Assembly (NCBI GenBank): GCA_001570385.1
Contig: BBYL01000018.1
Span: forward strand, 1-64,000
DNA: 64,000 bases
Direction: 5' to 3'
Source of the DNA: Microtetraspora glauca
Lineage (GTDB): Bacteria > Actinomycetota > Actinomycetes > Streptosporangiales > Streptosporangiaceae
Part shown: in pieces, positions 56,045 through 63,768 of the stretch
How the letters are laid out: each line of letters opens with the position of its first letter
Position numbering within the stretch: the stretch's first letter is position 1
Notes under the pieces: generated by a model
Told to the model about the DNA's origin: nothing
Database searches by the model: none
Seen by the model: the letters and a program-made list of their open reading frames with translations, nothing else
Program-made: the position numbers and the translations under genes

Positions 56045-56761
56045 GTGCGGAACGAGGAAGAGACGGCGGTCGTGGTTCAGGGCCTCACCGCGGGCTACGC
56101 GCGGCGGGCCGCCCTGCGCGACCTCACGGCGCGGTTCCCGCGTGCCCGCGTGACCGCGGTCGTCGGCCCGAACGGCTCCGGGAAGTCCACCCTCCTGGGT
56201 GTGCTCGCCGGTGTCATCCGGCCGATGTCCGGCTCCGTCGAACGCGCGAGCACGCGCCGCCCGGGGTTCGTCGCGCAGCGCAGCGCGGTCTCCGACAACC
56301 TGCCGATCACGGTCAGGGAGGTCGTCCAGATGGGGCGATGGGCTCACCGCGGCCCGTGGCGGCGGCTGTCGGAGCGGGACAGGTCGGTCGTCGACGACCG
56401 CATGGCGCGCCTCGGAGTCCTCGACCTGGCCTCGCGCCGGTTGGGCGCTCTGTCGGGAGGCCAGCGACAGCGTGCCCTCATCGCCCAGGGCCTCGCTCAG
56501 GAGCCCGATCTGCTCCTGCTCGACGAGCCGGCGACGGGGCTCGATCTCGAAGCGCGACGGTGCGTCTCCGAGGTGCTCGACGGCGCGAAGGCGCACGGCG
56601 TCACGGTGGTCCACGCGACGCACGATCTCGCCGCCGCGAAGCGGGCGGACCACTGCCTGCTGCTCAAGGAAGGCCGGCTCGTCGCGGAAGGTCCCCCCGG
56701 CGCGGTGCTCGTCCCGGAGGCACTCGCGCACATCTGGGGACCCGCTCAGAGCGAGTGGTGA
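56045..56761 (+). CDS. aztA: Zinc ABC transporter ATPase (AztA/ZnuC-like), 238 aa
   Basis: GTG at 56045 with GGAGG upstream. ABC ATPase: Walker A VVGPNGSGKSTLLGVLAGVI near 39, Q-loop FVAQRSAVSDNLPITVREVV, signature ALSGGQRQRALIAQGLAQEP, Walker B LLLLDEPATGLDLEARR and switch His in HATHDL. The Q-loop and length match ZnuC-type importers. It lies divergent from the permease, not inside its operon, across the Zur-like site. A 21-bp inverted repeat follows its stop codon directly. Confidence 0.9.
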   Translation: MRNEEETAVVVQGLTAGYARRAALRDLTARFPRARVTAVVGPNGSGKSTLLGVLAGVIRPMSGSVERASTRRPGFVAQRSAVSDNLPITVREVVQMGRWAHRGPWRRLSERDRSVVDDRMARLGVLDLASRRLGALSGGQRQRALIAQGLAQEPDLLLLDEPATGLDLEARRCVSEVLDGAKAHGVTVVHATHDLAAAKRADHCLLLKEGRLVAEGPPGAVLVPEALAHIWGPAQSEW

Positions 56762-56763
56762 GC

Positions 56764-56784
56764 TTGTCCGGCAGGGCCGGACAA
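56764..56784. promoter_or_regulatory. Inverted repeat TTGTCCGGC-AGG-GCCGGACAA
   Basis: Perfect 9-3-9 palindrome starting 3 nt after the aztA stop and about 98 nt upstream of the first shell gene. It may be the aztA terminator or an operator of the microcompartment operon. Confidence 0.7.
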
Positions 56785-56881
56785 CGGTGCTGTGGCGCCA
56801 GTCGAGGTGCCCTAGGTTCCCTGACACCACCGATGGACGGCGGGTGTTCAGGACCGCCCGGCCGTCAGGAAGGCACAGGGG

Positions 56882-57172
56882 ATGAGTAAGGCAGTTGCGT
56901 TCATTGAGGCCGACGGCATGGTGGCCATCTTCGATGCCGTCGACGCCATGGTGAAGGCCACCGAGGTCACGGTCGAGGGCACCATGCGCCTCGGCGGTGG
57001 CATCGTGGCGGTCTCGCTGAGCGGCGACCTGGCCACGGTCGAGGAGGCCACTGAGATCGGCGTGGCCACCGCCAAGTCGATCTCTCGGGGCAAGGTCAGC
57101 TCCGTGATCTTCGCGTACCCGAGCGTTCCCGTCACCGCGCTCGCGACCAACCCCTCCCTCATCGACGGCTAG
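56882..57172 (+). CDS. Bacterial microcompartment hexamer shell protein (BMC-H) 1, 96 aa
   Basis: A single Pfam00936-type BMC domain: AVAFIEADGMVAIFDAVDAM, VKATEVTVEGTMRLGGGIVA, SLSGDLATVEEATEIGVATA, and a C-terminal VSSVIFAYPSVPVTALATNP. The pore loop position reads RLGGGIV. Hexamers of this kind tile the flat faces of the shell and let small metabolites through the central pore. It is the first gene of the microcompartment operon (AGGGG ribosome site) and 9 nt ahead of the second shell gene. Confidence 0.95.
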   Translation: MSKAVAFIEADGMVAIFDAVDAMVKATEVTVEGTMRLGGGIVAVSLSGDLATVEEATEIGVATAKSISRGKVSSVIFAYPSVPVTALATNPSLIDG

Positions 57173-57181
57173 GAGAACGTG

Positions 57182-57505
57182 ATGTCAGGTTCACAGAACG
57201 CGATCGGTCTGATCGAGACCCGTGGGATCGTCTCCCTGGTCGCCGGCATCGAGGCGATGATGAAGACCGCCGAGGTGCAGACGATCAACGTCGAGCGGAT
57301 CGGCTCCGGTTACTTCTCGGCCGCCATCAAGGGCAGCATCGCCGCCGTGCGCCAGGCGCTCGACTCCGGCTCCGCCGCGGTCAAGCAGTACGGCGAGTTG
57401 CGTTCGGCGCAGCTCTACCCCCGCCCGGACGCGATCTCGGTCGGGCTCCTCGACAACGGCACCCGCGACCTGCTGGCCGGCGGGCAGAGGGCTGAGGCGT
57501 CGTGA
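57182..57505 (+). CDS. BMC-H shell protein 2, 107 aa
   Basis: ATG at 57182 is preferred to GTG at 57179 for spacing from AGGAG. BMC domain: AIGLIETRGIVSLVAGIEAM, KTAEVQTINVERIGSGYFSA, AIKGSIAAVRQALDSGSAAV. The pore loop reads RIGSGYF, with an aromatic next to the pore instead of the Ile/Val of BMC-H 1, so the two hexamers probably pass different metabolites. A short charged tail follows the fold. The stop overlaps the pentamer gene start (GTGA). Confidence 0.95.
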   Translation: MSGSQNAIGLIETRGIVSLVAGIEAMMKTAEVQTINVERIGSGYFSAAIKGSIAAVRQALDSGSAAVKQYGELRSAQLYPRPDAISVGLLDNGTRDLLAGGQRAEAS

Positions 57506-57777
57506 TACTGGCGCAGGTCACCGGCCGTCTCTGGAACGAGCGCGCGGTCTCCGGTCTGGAGCAGCGGCGCCTCGTGACGGTACGGCCGATCGGTGAGGAC
57601 ACGACCCTCGTCGCGGTCGATCTCATCCATGTGGCCCCGCCGAGCCTCGTCCTGCTCGCCGCCGACGAGGCGGCACAGGCGGCCGTGGGCGGCGACGTCT
57701 CAGGTGTCGACCTCGCGGTCGTCAGCCTGGTGGCGGGAGCCGACGCGGTCGCCGTGGACAGCGGCGAAGCCAGGTGA
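57502..57777 (+). CDS. BMC pentamer vertex protein (EutN/CcmL type), 91 aa
   Basis: GTG at 57502. EutN/CcmL fold: MILAQVTGRLWNERAVSGLE, LVTVRPIGEDTTLVAVDLIH, a Gly-poor loop and DLAVVSLVAGADAVAVDSGE at the end. BMC-P proteins cap the twelve vertices and close the shell. Only one is present here, with two hexamers and no trimer (BMC-T) in view, so either this is a minimal shell or further shell genes lie beyond the window. Confidence 0.94.
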   Translation: MILAQVTGRLWNERAVSGLEQRRLVTVRPIGEDTTLVAVDLIHVAPPSLVLLAADEAAQAAVGGDVSGVDLAVVSLVAGADAVAVDSGEAR

Positions 57778-57812
57778 GCGGGGACGCCCGTCATGCGTGG
57801 AGAGGGGGATCG

Positions 57813-59327
57813 GTGACACGGGTTCTGCGGAACTACGTGGGCGGCGAGTTCGTCGACGGCACCGCCACGTTCGAGAAGGTCAGCCCGGTCGACGGCGGCG
57901 TCGTCGCGACGGTCCACGAGGCCGACGCGGTCATCGTGGACGCCGCGGTCGCCGCGGCCAGGACGGCGCTGAACGGCGCGTGGGGCCGCAGCACGGTCGC
58001 CTGGCGGGCGGCGCTGATGCGCCGTGTCGCGGACCGCATCGAGGAGCGGTTCGACGACCTGCTCGCCGCCGAGGTCGCCGACACCGGCAAGCCGGTGCCG
58101 CTGGCCAGGGAGCTGGACATCGCCAGGGCGGCGGCGAACTTCCGCGCGGCCGCCGACATGATCGTCTCGAAGGGGCTCGACTCCTACCTCACCGAGACGG
58201 CCGACGGGCGCCGGGCGCTGAACTACGCGGTGCGCAAGCCGCTGGGCGTGGTCGCGGTCATCGTGCCGTGGAACCTTCCGCTGCTGCTGCTCACCTGGAA
58301 GGTCGCTCCGGCGCTCGCCTGCGGGAACGCGGTCGTGGTCAAGCCCTCGGAGGAGACGCCGTCCTCGGCGACCCTGCTGGCGGAGATCATGGCGGAGGCG
58401 GGCGTACCCGACGGCGTCTACAACGTGGTGCACGGCTTCGGCTCGGGTTCCGCGGGTGAGCTGCTGACCACCCATCAGGACATCGACGGCGTGACGTTCA
58501 CCGGCGAGTCCAGGACGGGCTCGTCGATCATGAAGGCGGTGGCGCCGTGGGTGCGCCCGGTCTCCTTCGAACTGGGCGGCAAGAACGCCGCCATCGTGTT
58601 CGACGACGCCGATCTCGACCGCACGGTCGCGGGGCTCGGCCGGTCGATCTTCACGAACACGGGCCAGGTCTGCCTGTGCACCGAGCGGGTGTACATCCAG
58701 CGTGGCGTGTTCGACGAGGTGGCCGGACGGCTCGCCGAGCTGGCGAGGACGCTGAACCCCGGCCGGCCGGAGGCGCCCGGTACGGACATCGGGCCGCTGA
58801 TCTCCCAGAAGCACCGCGCCAAGGTGCTGTCCTACCTGTCGCTGGCCGCCCAGCAGGGCGCGGAGTGCCTGGTCGGCGGCGGCGTGCCGGAGATCCCGGA
58901 CGAGCTGGCCGGCGGCGCGTGGATCCAGCCGACCCTGTGGACCGGCCTGGACAACGCCACCGCCGTCATGCGCGAGGAGATCTTCGGCCCGGTCGCCGGG
59001 CTGGTCCCGTTCGACAGCGAGGCGGAGGCCGTCCGGCTGGCCAACGACACCAGGTACGGCCTGGCCGCGGCGGTCTGGACGCAGGACATCGACCGCGGTC
59101 ACCGGGTCGCGCAGCGGATGAACGTCGGCATGGCCTGGGTCAACACCTGGTACCTGCGCGATCTGCGCTCCCCGTTCGGCGGTGTCGGCCTGTCCGGCGT
59201 CGGGCGTGAGGGAGGGGAGCACTCACTGCACTTCTACACCTCGCCGACGAACGTCTGCGTCAGCCTGAACGACCTCGCGGACTCCGGGGAGGGCGCCGTG
59301 GACACCCTGGGAAAGGAGCGGTCATGA
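57813..59327 (+). CDS. Semialdehyde dehydrogenase (2-aminomuconic/2-hydroxymuconic type), 504 aa
   Basis: GTG at 57813 has a strong GAGAGGGGG site; an overlapping GTG at 57774 is less likely. ALDH landmarks: VIVPWNLPLLLLTWKVAPAL near 148, SFELGGKNAAIVFDDADLDR with the base Glu near 252, and TNTGQVCLCTERVYIQRGVF with the catalytic Cys near 287. NMGMAWVNTWYLRDLRSPFG near the end is typical of the muconic semialdehyde group. It would oxidise 2-aminomuconate semialdehyde to 2-aminomuconate inside the shell. The C-terminal SLNDLADSGEGAVDTLGKER may help targeting. Confidence 0.92.
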   Translation: MTRVLRNYVGGEFVDGTATFEKVSPVDGGVVATVHEADAVIVDAAVAAARTALNGAWGRSTVAWRAALMRRVADRIEERFDDLLAAEVADTGKPVPLARELDIARAAANFRAAADMIVSKGLDSYLTETADGRRALNYAVRKPLGVVAVIVPWNLPLLLLTWKVAPALACGNAVVVKPSEETPSSATLLAEIMAEAGVPDGVYNVVHGFGSGSAGELLTTHQDIDGVTFTGESRTGSSIMKAVAPWVRPVSFELGGKNAAIVFDDADLDRTVAGLGRSIFTNTGQVCLCTERVYIQRGVFDEVAGRLAELARTLNPGRPEAPGTDIGPLISQKHRAKVLSYLSLAAQQGAECLVGGGVPEIPDELAGGAWIQPTLWTGLDNATAVMREEIFGPVAGLVPFDSEAEAVRLANDTRYGLAAAVWTQDIDRGHRVAQRMNVGMAWVNTWYLRDLRSPFGGVGLSGVGREGGEHSLHFYTSPTNVCVSLNDLADSGEGAVDTLGKERS

Positions 59328-60118
59328 TCACCGATCGGGTGGACGCCGTCGCCGAGCTCCTCGCGGGCGCGGAGCGTGACGGGATCGCGGTGCGGCAGCC
59401 CGAGGTCCCGCTGTCGATCGACGAGGCCTACGCCGTACAGACGAGATCGCTGCGCGGGCGGGAGGCCAGGGGCGAGCGCCAGGTCGGCGTGAAGCTCGGC
59501 TTCACCAGCCGCGCCAAGATGGCGCAGATGGGGATCGACGACGTCATCGTCGGTTTCCTCACCGACGCCCACCACGTCGGGGACGGGGGAGACCTCTCCC
59601 TCGCCGGGCTGATCCACCCCCGGGTCGAGCCCGAGGTGGCCTTCCGGCTGGCCCGCGACGTCGACACCACCGACCCGGCCGACGACCTGGTGTCCGCGGT
59701 CGACGCGGTCGCCCCGGCGCTGGAGATCATCGACTCCCGCTACCGGGACTTCCGGTTCAGCCTGCCCGCCGTGATCGCCGACAACACCTCGGCCGCCCGC
59801 TTCGCGGTCGGGCCGTGGGCGCCGCTCCCCGCGGACCTCGGGGATCTCGACGTGGTCCTGGAGGTCGACGGCACCGCCGCCGCGTCCGGATCGACGTCGG
59901 CGATCCTGGGGCACCCCCTGGAGGCGCTGCGCGAGCTGCGCCGGATGGCCGAGCGGTACGGGCACCGGCTCCGGGCCGGTTCCGTGATCCTGGCCGGGGC
60001 CGCCACCGCCGCCGTCCCGATGCCGACGACGGGTGTGGTCACGGCGCGGGTGGCCGGGCTCGGCGAGGTCGGCGTACGAGTCGTGGGCGGGGCGCGAGGG
60101 GGCGGCGTCGATGGCTGA
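59324..60118 (+). CDS. 4-oxalocrotonate decarboxylase / 2-keto-4-pentenoate hydratase family, 264 aa
   Basis: ATG at 59324 overlaps the dehydrogenase stop. Fumarylacetoacetase-related fold of the DmpH/DmpE group: Lys in RQVGVKLGFTSRAKMAQMGI, metal Glu pair in HPRVEPEVAFRLARDVD, LEIIDSRYRDFRFSLPAVIA, DNTSAARFAVGP, and GSVILAGAATAAVPM. With the deaminase in the next gene, decarboxylation of 4-oxalocrotonate (2-oxohex-3-enedioate) to 2-hydroxypenta-2,4-dienoate is the best fit; the hydratase activity of the sister group cannot be excluded. Confidence 0.88.
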   Translation: MITDRVDAVAELLAGAERDGIAVRQPEVPLSIDEAYAVQTRSLRGREARGERQVGVKLGFTSRAKMAQMGIDDVIVGFLTDAHHVGDGGDLSLAGLIHPRVEPEVAFRLARDVDTTDPADDLVSAVDAVAPALEIIDSRYRDFRFSLPAVIADNTSAARFAVGPWAPLPADLGDLDVVLEVDGTAAASGSTSAILGHPLEALRELRRMAERYGHRLRAGSVILAGAATAAVPMPTTGVVTARVAGLGEVGVRVVGGARGGGVDG

Positions 60119-60536
60119 ATCCCGGGTGGTCCCGGGCCTGGCCGTCCCGCGTGGAACGTTCCCGCACGTCAAGGTGGCCGGTGACCTGATCTTCGTGTCG
60201 GGCACCAGCAGCCGGGCCGCGGACAACAGCATCGTCGGCGCGAGCGTCGACGAGATGGGCACCAGGTCCCTGGACATCAAGGCACAGACGCGTGCGGTGA
60301 TCGAGACGATCCGGCGCATCCTGCGATCGGTCGGCGCCGACCTCGGCGATCTCGTGCAGGTCACCACCTACCTGGTCAACATGAACGATTTCGGCGGCTA
60401 CAACGAGGTGTACGCGGAGTATTTCGACGAGACGGGGCCGACGCGTACGACCGTCGCCGTCCATCAGCTCCCGCATCCCCACCTCCTGCTGGAGATCCAG
60501 GCGGTCGCGCACCGCCGTACCGGCGGCGCGCGGTAG
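60111..60536 (+). CDS. amnD: 2-aminomuconate deaminase (RidA family), 141 aa
   Basis: ATG at 60111 overlaps the previous gene by 8 nt. RidA/YjgF trimer fold with PGLAVPRGTFPHVKVAGDLI, FVSGTSSRAADNSIVGASVD, TRAVIETIRRILRSVGADLG, VTTYLVNMNDFGGYNEVYAE and PTRTTVAVHQLPHPHLLLEI. The NMNDFGGYNEVY and HQLPHPHLL segments match AmnD of aminophenol degraders as I remember it. Reaction: 2-aminomuconate to 4-oxalocrotonate plus ammonia. Together with the two preceding genes it defines the lower 2-aminophenol meta-cleavage path. Confidence 0.9.
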   Translation: MAESRVVPGLAVPRGTFPHVKVAGDLIFVSGTSSRAADNSIVGASVDEMGTRSLDIKAQTRAVIETIRRILRSVGADLGDLVQVTTYLVNMNDFGGYNEVYAEYFDETGPTRTTVAVHQLPHPHLLLEIQAVAHRRTGGAR

Positions 60537-60563
60537 CCGGCGCCAGACATAGGGAGAGAACGC

Positions 60564-61970
60564 ATGGCGAGCGTCTTCCGGGTGCCACTCGGAAACGAGC
60601 GAGTGATCCACCCCGGGGTGGCCGCGCCGGGCCCGGCAACCGGCCCGCGCACCCAACCTCCGCCGCGGAGGCCGGCGGCGCCCGCGCCGGCGACCCAGGC
60701 GCCGACGGCCGAGGCGCCCTCGGGGCAGGCGGGATCCGCGGGGCAGGCGGGCACGCGGGACTGCAAGTGTGTGCTGCCGCACCCGCAGGCCGCTGAGGCA
60801 CGGCAGATGAGCGGCACCGGCTCGCTGGCCGAGCGGGACCGCCGCTGGGCGGCGCTGCACCGGGCCATGGCGGCCGAGGGCTATGACGTCCTGCTGTTCG
60901 CCGGGGCCGACTACCGGGGCCACAAGGGCAGTCTGCGCTACATCGCGGACTACAACCTGGCCCACAGGTACGGGTACGCGGTGATGTTCCCCGGCGAGGA
61001 GCCCGTCATGGTGCTCCCGCAGAACCTCTCGTCCGGACGCCGCCCGCACACCGGTTGGGTGTCCGACTACCGGTACCCGTACAACCTGGGCGAGGGGCTG
61101 GCCGAGGTGCTGGCCGCCCGCGGCCGTTCTCCCCGGGTCGGCGTCGTCGGTCTCGGCCAGGTCATGAAGGTCGAGGACTATCTCGCGGTGACGCGGGCCC
61201 TGCCGGCCGCGCGGATCGAGGACGCGAGCGTGCTGTTCGACCGGGTACGGGCGATCAAGAGCCCGGCCGAGCTGCGGGCGGTGCGGGAGAGCGCCTACAT
61301 CCTGGACCGCTGCTTCGACCGGCTGCTGGAGATCGCGCGGCCGGGCATGACCGAGCGGTCCATCGCGGCCGAGATGTACCGTACGGCCGCCGCGATGGGC
61401 GGCGAGGACCCGCTGTTCCTCACGATGTACGTCGACGCCGAGCCGGCCGGTCCGGTTCCGACGTTCGGCGCGCCGAGGTACCGCGAGCTGCGGGTCAACG
61501 ACGTGCTGACCTTCTCCTACGAGCTGGTCGGTCCGGCCGGGTACTGGGTGGAGTTCGCCCGGATGATCACGTTCGCCGAGCCGTCGGAGCCGGTGAGCCG
61601 GCTCGCGCGGGCGGTCGGCGCCGGCATGGGAGCGGCCTGCCGGGCGCTGCGTCCCGGCGTCGCGATGGGCGACGTGCAGCGCGACCTGATCGCCGCCGTC
61701 GAGGCGGAGGGCGTGAAGTCGTCCTACTGGTCCGGGCACGGTGTGGGCCTGGACGTCCTGGAGGAGCCCTGGGTCGGCCTGGACGTGGTTCAGGACAGCG
61801 GGAACGCCGGCGCGGTGACCGAGACCGCGGACGGGATGGCGCTCGCGATCCACCCGACCCTTTGGGATGAAGAAACGGCCACTATGGGCTATATGTCCGA
61901 TACTTACGTAGTCTCGGACGGTTCATGCCGGGCCCTTTCCAAGCACCCCGTCCAGCTTTACCGCGTCTAA
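60564..61970 (+). CDS. M24-fold (Xaa-Pro peptidase/creatinase-like) enzyme with about 80-residue extension, 468 aa
   Basis: ATG at 60564 has AGGGAGAG upstream. Residues 1-82 are an Ala/Pro-rich low-complexity extension beginning MASVFRVPLGNERVI and containing a DCKC pair. The creatinase N domain follows (SLAERDRRWAALHRAMAAEG) and the pita-bread domain (RAIKSPAELRAVRESAYIL onward, GHGVGLDVLEEPWVG with a conserved His). The Asp ligands of true metallopeptidases appear replaced (VLTFSYELVG and WVEFARM), so creatinase-like hydrolysis without metal is more likely than peptidase activity. The extension may address the enzyme to the microcompartment. The last 110 nt have clearly lower GC and unusual codons. 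Confidence 0.85.
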   Translation: MASVFRVPLGNERVIHPGVAAPGPATGPRTQPPPRRPAAPAPATQAPTAEAPSGQAGSAGQAGTRDCKCVLPHPQAAEARQMSGTGSLAERDRRWAALHRAMAAEGYDVLLFAGADYRGHKGSLRYIADYNLAHRYGYAVMFPGEEPVMVLPQNLSSGRRPHTGWVSDYRYPYNLGEGLAEVLAARGRSPRVGVVGLGQVMKVEDYLAVTRALPAARIEDASVLFDRVRAIKSPAELRAVRESAYILDRCFDRLLEIARPGMTERSIAAEMYRTAAAMGGEDPLFLTMYVDAEPAGPVPTFGAPRYRELRVNDVLTFSYELVGPAGYWVEFARMITFAEPSEPVSRLARAVGAGMGAACRALRPGVAMGDVQRDLIAAVEAEGVKSSYWSGHGVGLDVLEEPWVGLDVVQDSGNAGAVTETADGMALAIHPTLWDEETATMGYMSDTYVVSDGSCRALSKHPVQLYRV

Positions 61971-61992
61971 CGCGTGCTCAAGGGAGTGGATC

Positions 61993-63768
61993 ATGACTCA
62001 AGGCACCGGAGTGGACCCGATTCTCGCGTCCGTCCTGCAGCGCCGCGTCGACGCCATCGCAAAGGAGATGGCCACGCTGCTGATGCGCTCGTCCCGCTCA
62101 CCGATCTTCAATGAGATCGGTGACCTGGTGACGGTGCTCTTCGACGCCAAGGGCCGGGCACTGGCCCAGGCGGAGTTCGCGGCGATCATCGCGTTCGGCG
62201 CCCAGCCGCCGCTGGAGTACATCATCGAGTACTTCGGCGACGACATCGCCGAGGGTGACGTCATCATGCACAACGACGTCTACACCGGCGGCAACCAGAA
62301 CGCCGACACCGGCGTGTACGTCCCGATCTTCCATGACGGCAGGCTGGTGGCCTGGGCCGCGGCCAAGGGACACCTGGCCGACATCGGCGGCATGACCGCG
62401 GGCGGCTACGACCCCGCCGCCCGCGAGGTCTGGCAGGAGGCGCTGCGCATCCCGCCGGTGAAGATCTACGAGGCGGGCCGCCTGCGCAAGGACGTCTGGG
62501 ACCTCATCGCCGCCAACATCCGGCTGGGCTTCGTCATGGAGGACGTCAAGTCCATGTACGGCGCCTGCACGGTCGGCAAGCGCCGCCTGCTCGAGGTGCT
62601 CGACCGCTACGGCGACGACGTGTTCGACCGGCACATGGAGTACATCCTGCGGGGGTCGGAGCGCCAGGTGCGCGCCGAGATCGAACGGTGGCCCGACGGC
62701 GTCTACCGCGGCGAGAGCGAGATGGTCTCCGACGGCATCGACACCACGCGCCGCTACCGCGTCGCGTGCGAGATCCGGATCGAGGGCGACGAGATCACCT
62801 TCGACTTCTCCGACACCGACGACCAGGCTCCCGGCTTCACCAACATGCCCCCGGCGTCGGCCGCGGGCGCGGTCCGCATCGCGTTCCTCATGCTGATCGC
62901 CGCGGGCGGTGTCGTGGTGCCGACCAACCAGGGGCTGTTCGCCCCGGTGCGCACCGTGTTCCGCGAGGGATCGCTGTTCAACCCGCGCTTCCCCGCGGCG
63001 ACCGTCTTCGGCAACCAGATGTGCGACGAGATCGTCGAGTGCGTCATGACCGCGCTGGCCGAGGCGCTGCCCGACAGGGTCACGGCCGGCTGGACGAAGT
63101 TCATCTCCGCGATCCTGCACGGAGAGGACCCGCGCACCGGCGACCCGTTCGTCACCCTGACGGTCTTCCAGCGGAACGGGCCGGGCGCGATGCTCGGCCA
63201 CGACGGCTGGGACGCCTTCGGCTTCACCGGCACGGCTGGCCAGATGCGCTCGCCCGACCCGGAGATGTTCGAGCTGACCTCGCCCCACTTCTTCGAGTAC
63301 CACGAGTACCTCCCCGACTCGGCCGGCGCCGGGCGGTGGCGCGGCGGTCTCGGCACCCGCTCGGCGTGGCGCTGCTACGGCGAGCACGAGGTCGGCGTGA
63401 CCAACGGCGAGGGCGTCGAGGAGGAGGGCGCCGTCCCCGCACGCGGACTGTTCGGCGGACACGACGCCGGGCTGAACCGGATGTCGGTCGAACTGCCCGA
63501 CGGCTCCGTGCGGGTGTGGGGATCCAAGGACATGGTCCAGCTCCCACCCGGTGCCCTGGTACGGGCGCAGAGCTGGGGCGGGGCCGGATACGGCGACCCG
63601 TTCCAGCGCCCGGCCGAACTGGTCGTGGCCGAGGTCCGCGACGGGCTGCTCTCGCCGGAGCGGGCCAGGGAGGACTACGGCGTCGTCGTGGACACCGAGC
63701 AGTGGCGAGTTGACGAAGAGCGCACGGCCGCCCTTCGTGGGAACGCGGTGAAGGAGACGGTTTCATGA
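61993..63768 (+). CDS. hyuB: Hydantoinase B / oxoprolinase-type subunit, 591 aa
   Basis: ATG at 61993, 22 nt after the M24 gene. Full-length HyuB family: LLMRSSRSPIFNEIGDLVTV, GDVIMHNDVYTGGNQNADTG, FHDGRLVAWAAAKGHLADIG (with the metal-type His/Asp), FDFSDTDDQAPGFTNMP, TVFGNQMCDEIVECVMTALA and AQSWGGAGYGDPF at the end. These subunits pair with HyuA for ATP-dependent opening of hydantoins or 5-oxoproline, or in relatives for acetophenone/acetone carboxylation. The next gene starts in its stop codon (ATGA). Confidence 0.93.
   Translation: MTQGTGVDPILASVLQRRVDAIAKEMATLLMRSSRSPIFNEIGDLVTVLFDAKGRALAQAEFAAIIAFGAQPPLEYIIEYFGDDIAEGDVIMHNDVYTGGNQNADTGVYVPIFHDGRLVAWAAAKGHLADIGGMTAGGYDPAAREVWQEALRIPPVKIYEAGRLRKDVWDLIAANIRLGFVMEDVKSMYGACTVGKRRLLEVLDRYGDDVFDRHMEYILRGSERQVRAEIERWPDGVYRGESEMVSDGIDTTRRYRVACEIRIEGDEITFDFSDTDDQAPGFTNMPPASAAGAVRIAFLMLIAAGGVVVPTNQGLFAPVRTVFREGSLFNPRFPAATVFGNQMCDEIVECVMTALAEALPDRVTAGWTKFISAILHGEDPRTGDPFVTLTVFQRNGPGAMLGHDGWDAFGFTGTAGQMRSPDPEMFELTSPHFFEYHEYLPDSAGAGRWRGGLGTRSAWRCYGEHEVGVTNGEGVEEEGAVPARGLFGGHDAGLNRMSVELPDGSVRVWGSKDMVQLPPGALVRAQSWGGAGYGDPFQRPAELVVAEVRDGLLSPERAREDYGVVVDTEQWRVDEERTAALRGNAVKETVS

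Noticed and set aside
56882..60536. RMM (aminopropanol/aminoacetone) microcompartment
   Set aside because: The expected aminotransferase, aminoalcohol kinase and alcohol dehydrogenase are absent, while aminomuconate deaminase and oxalocrotonate decarboxylase are present.
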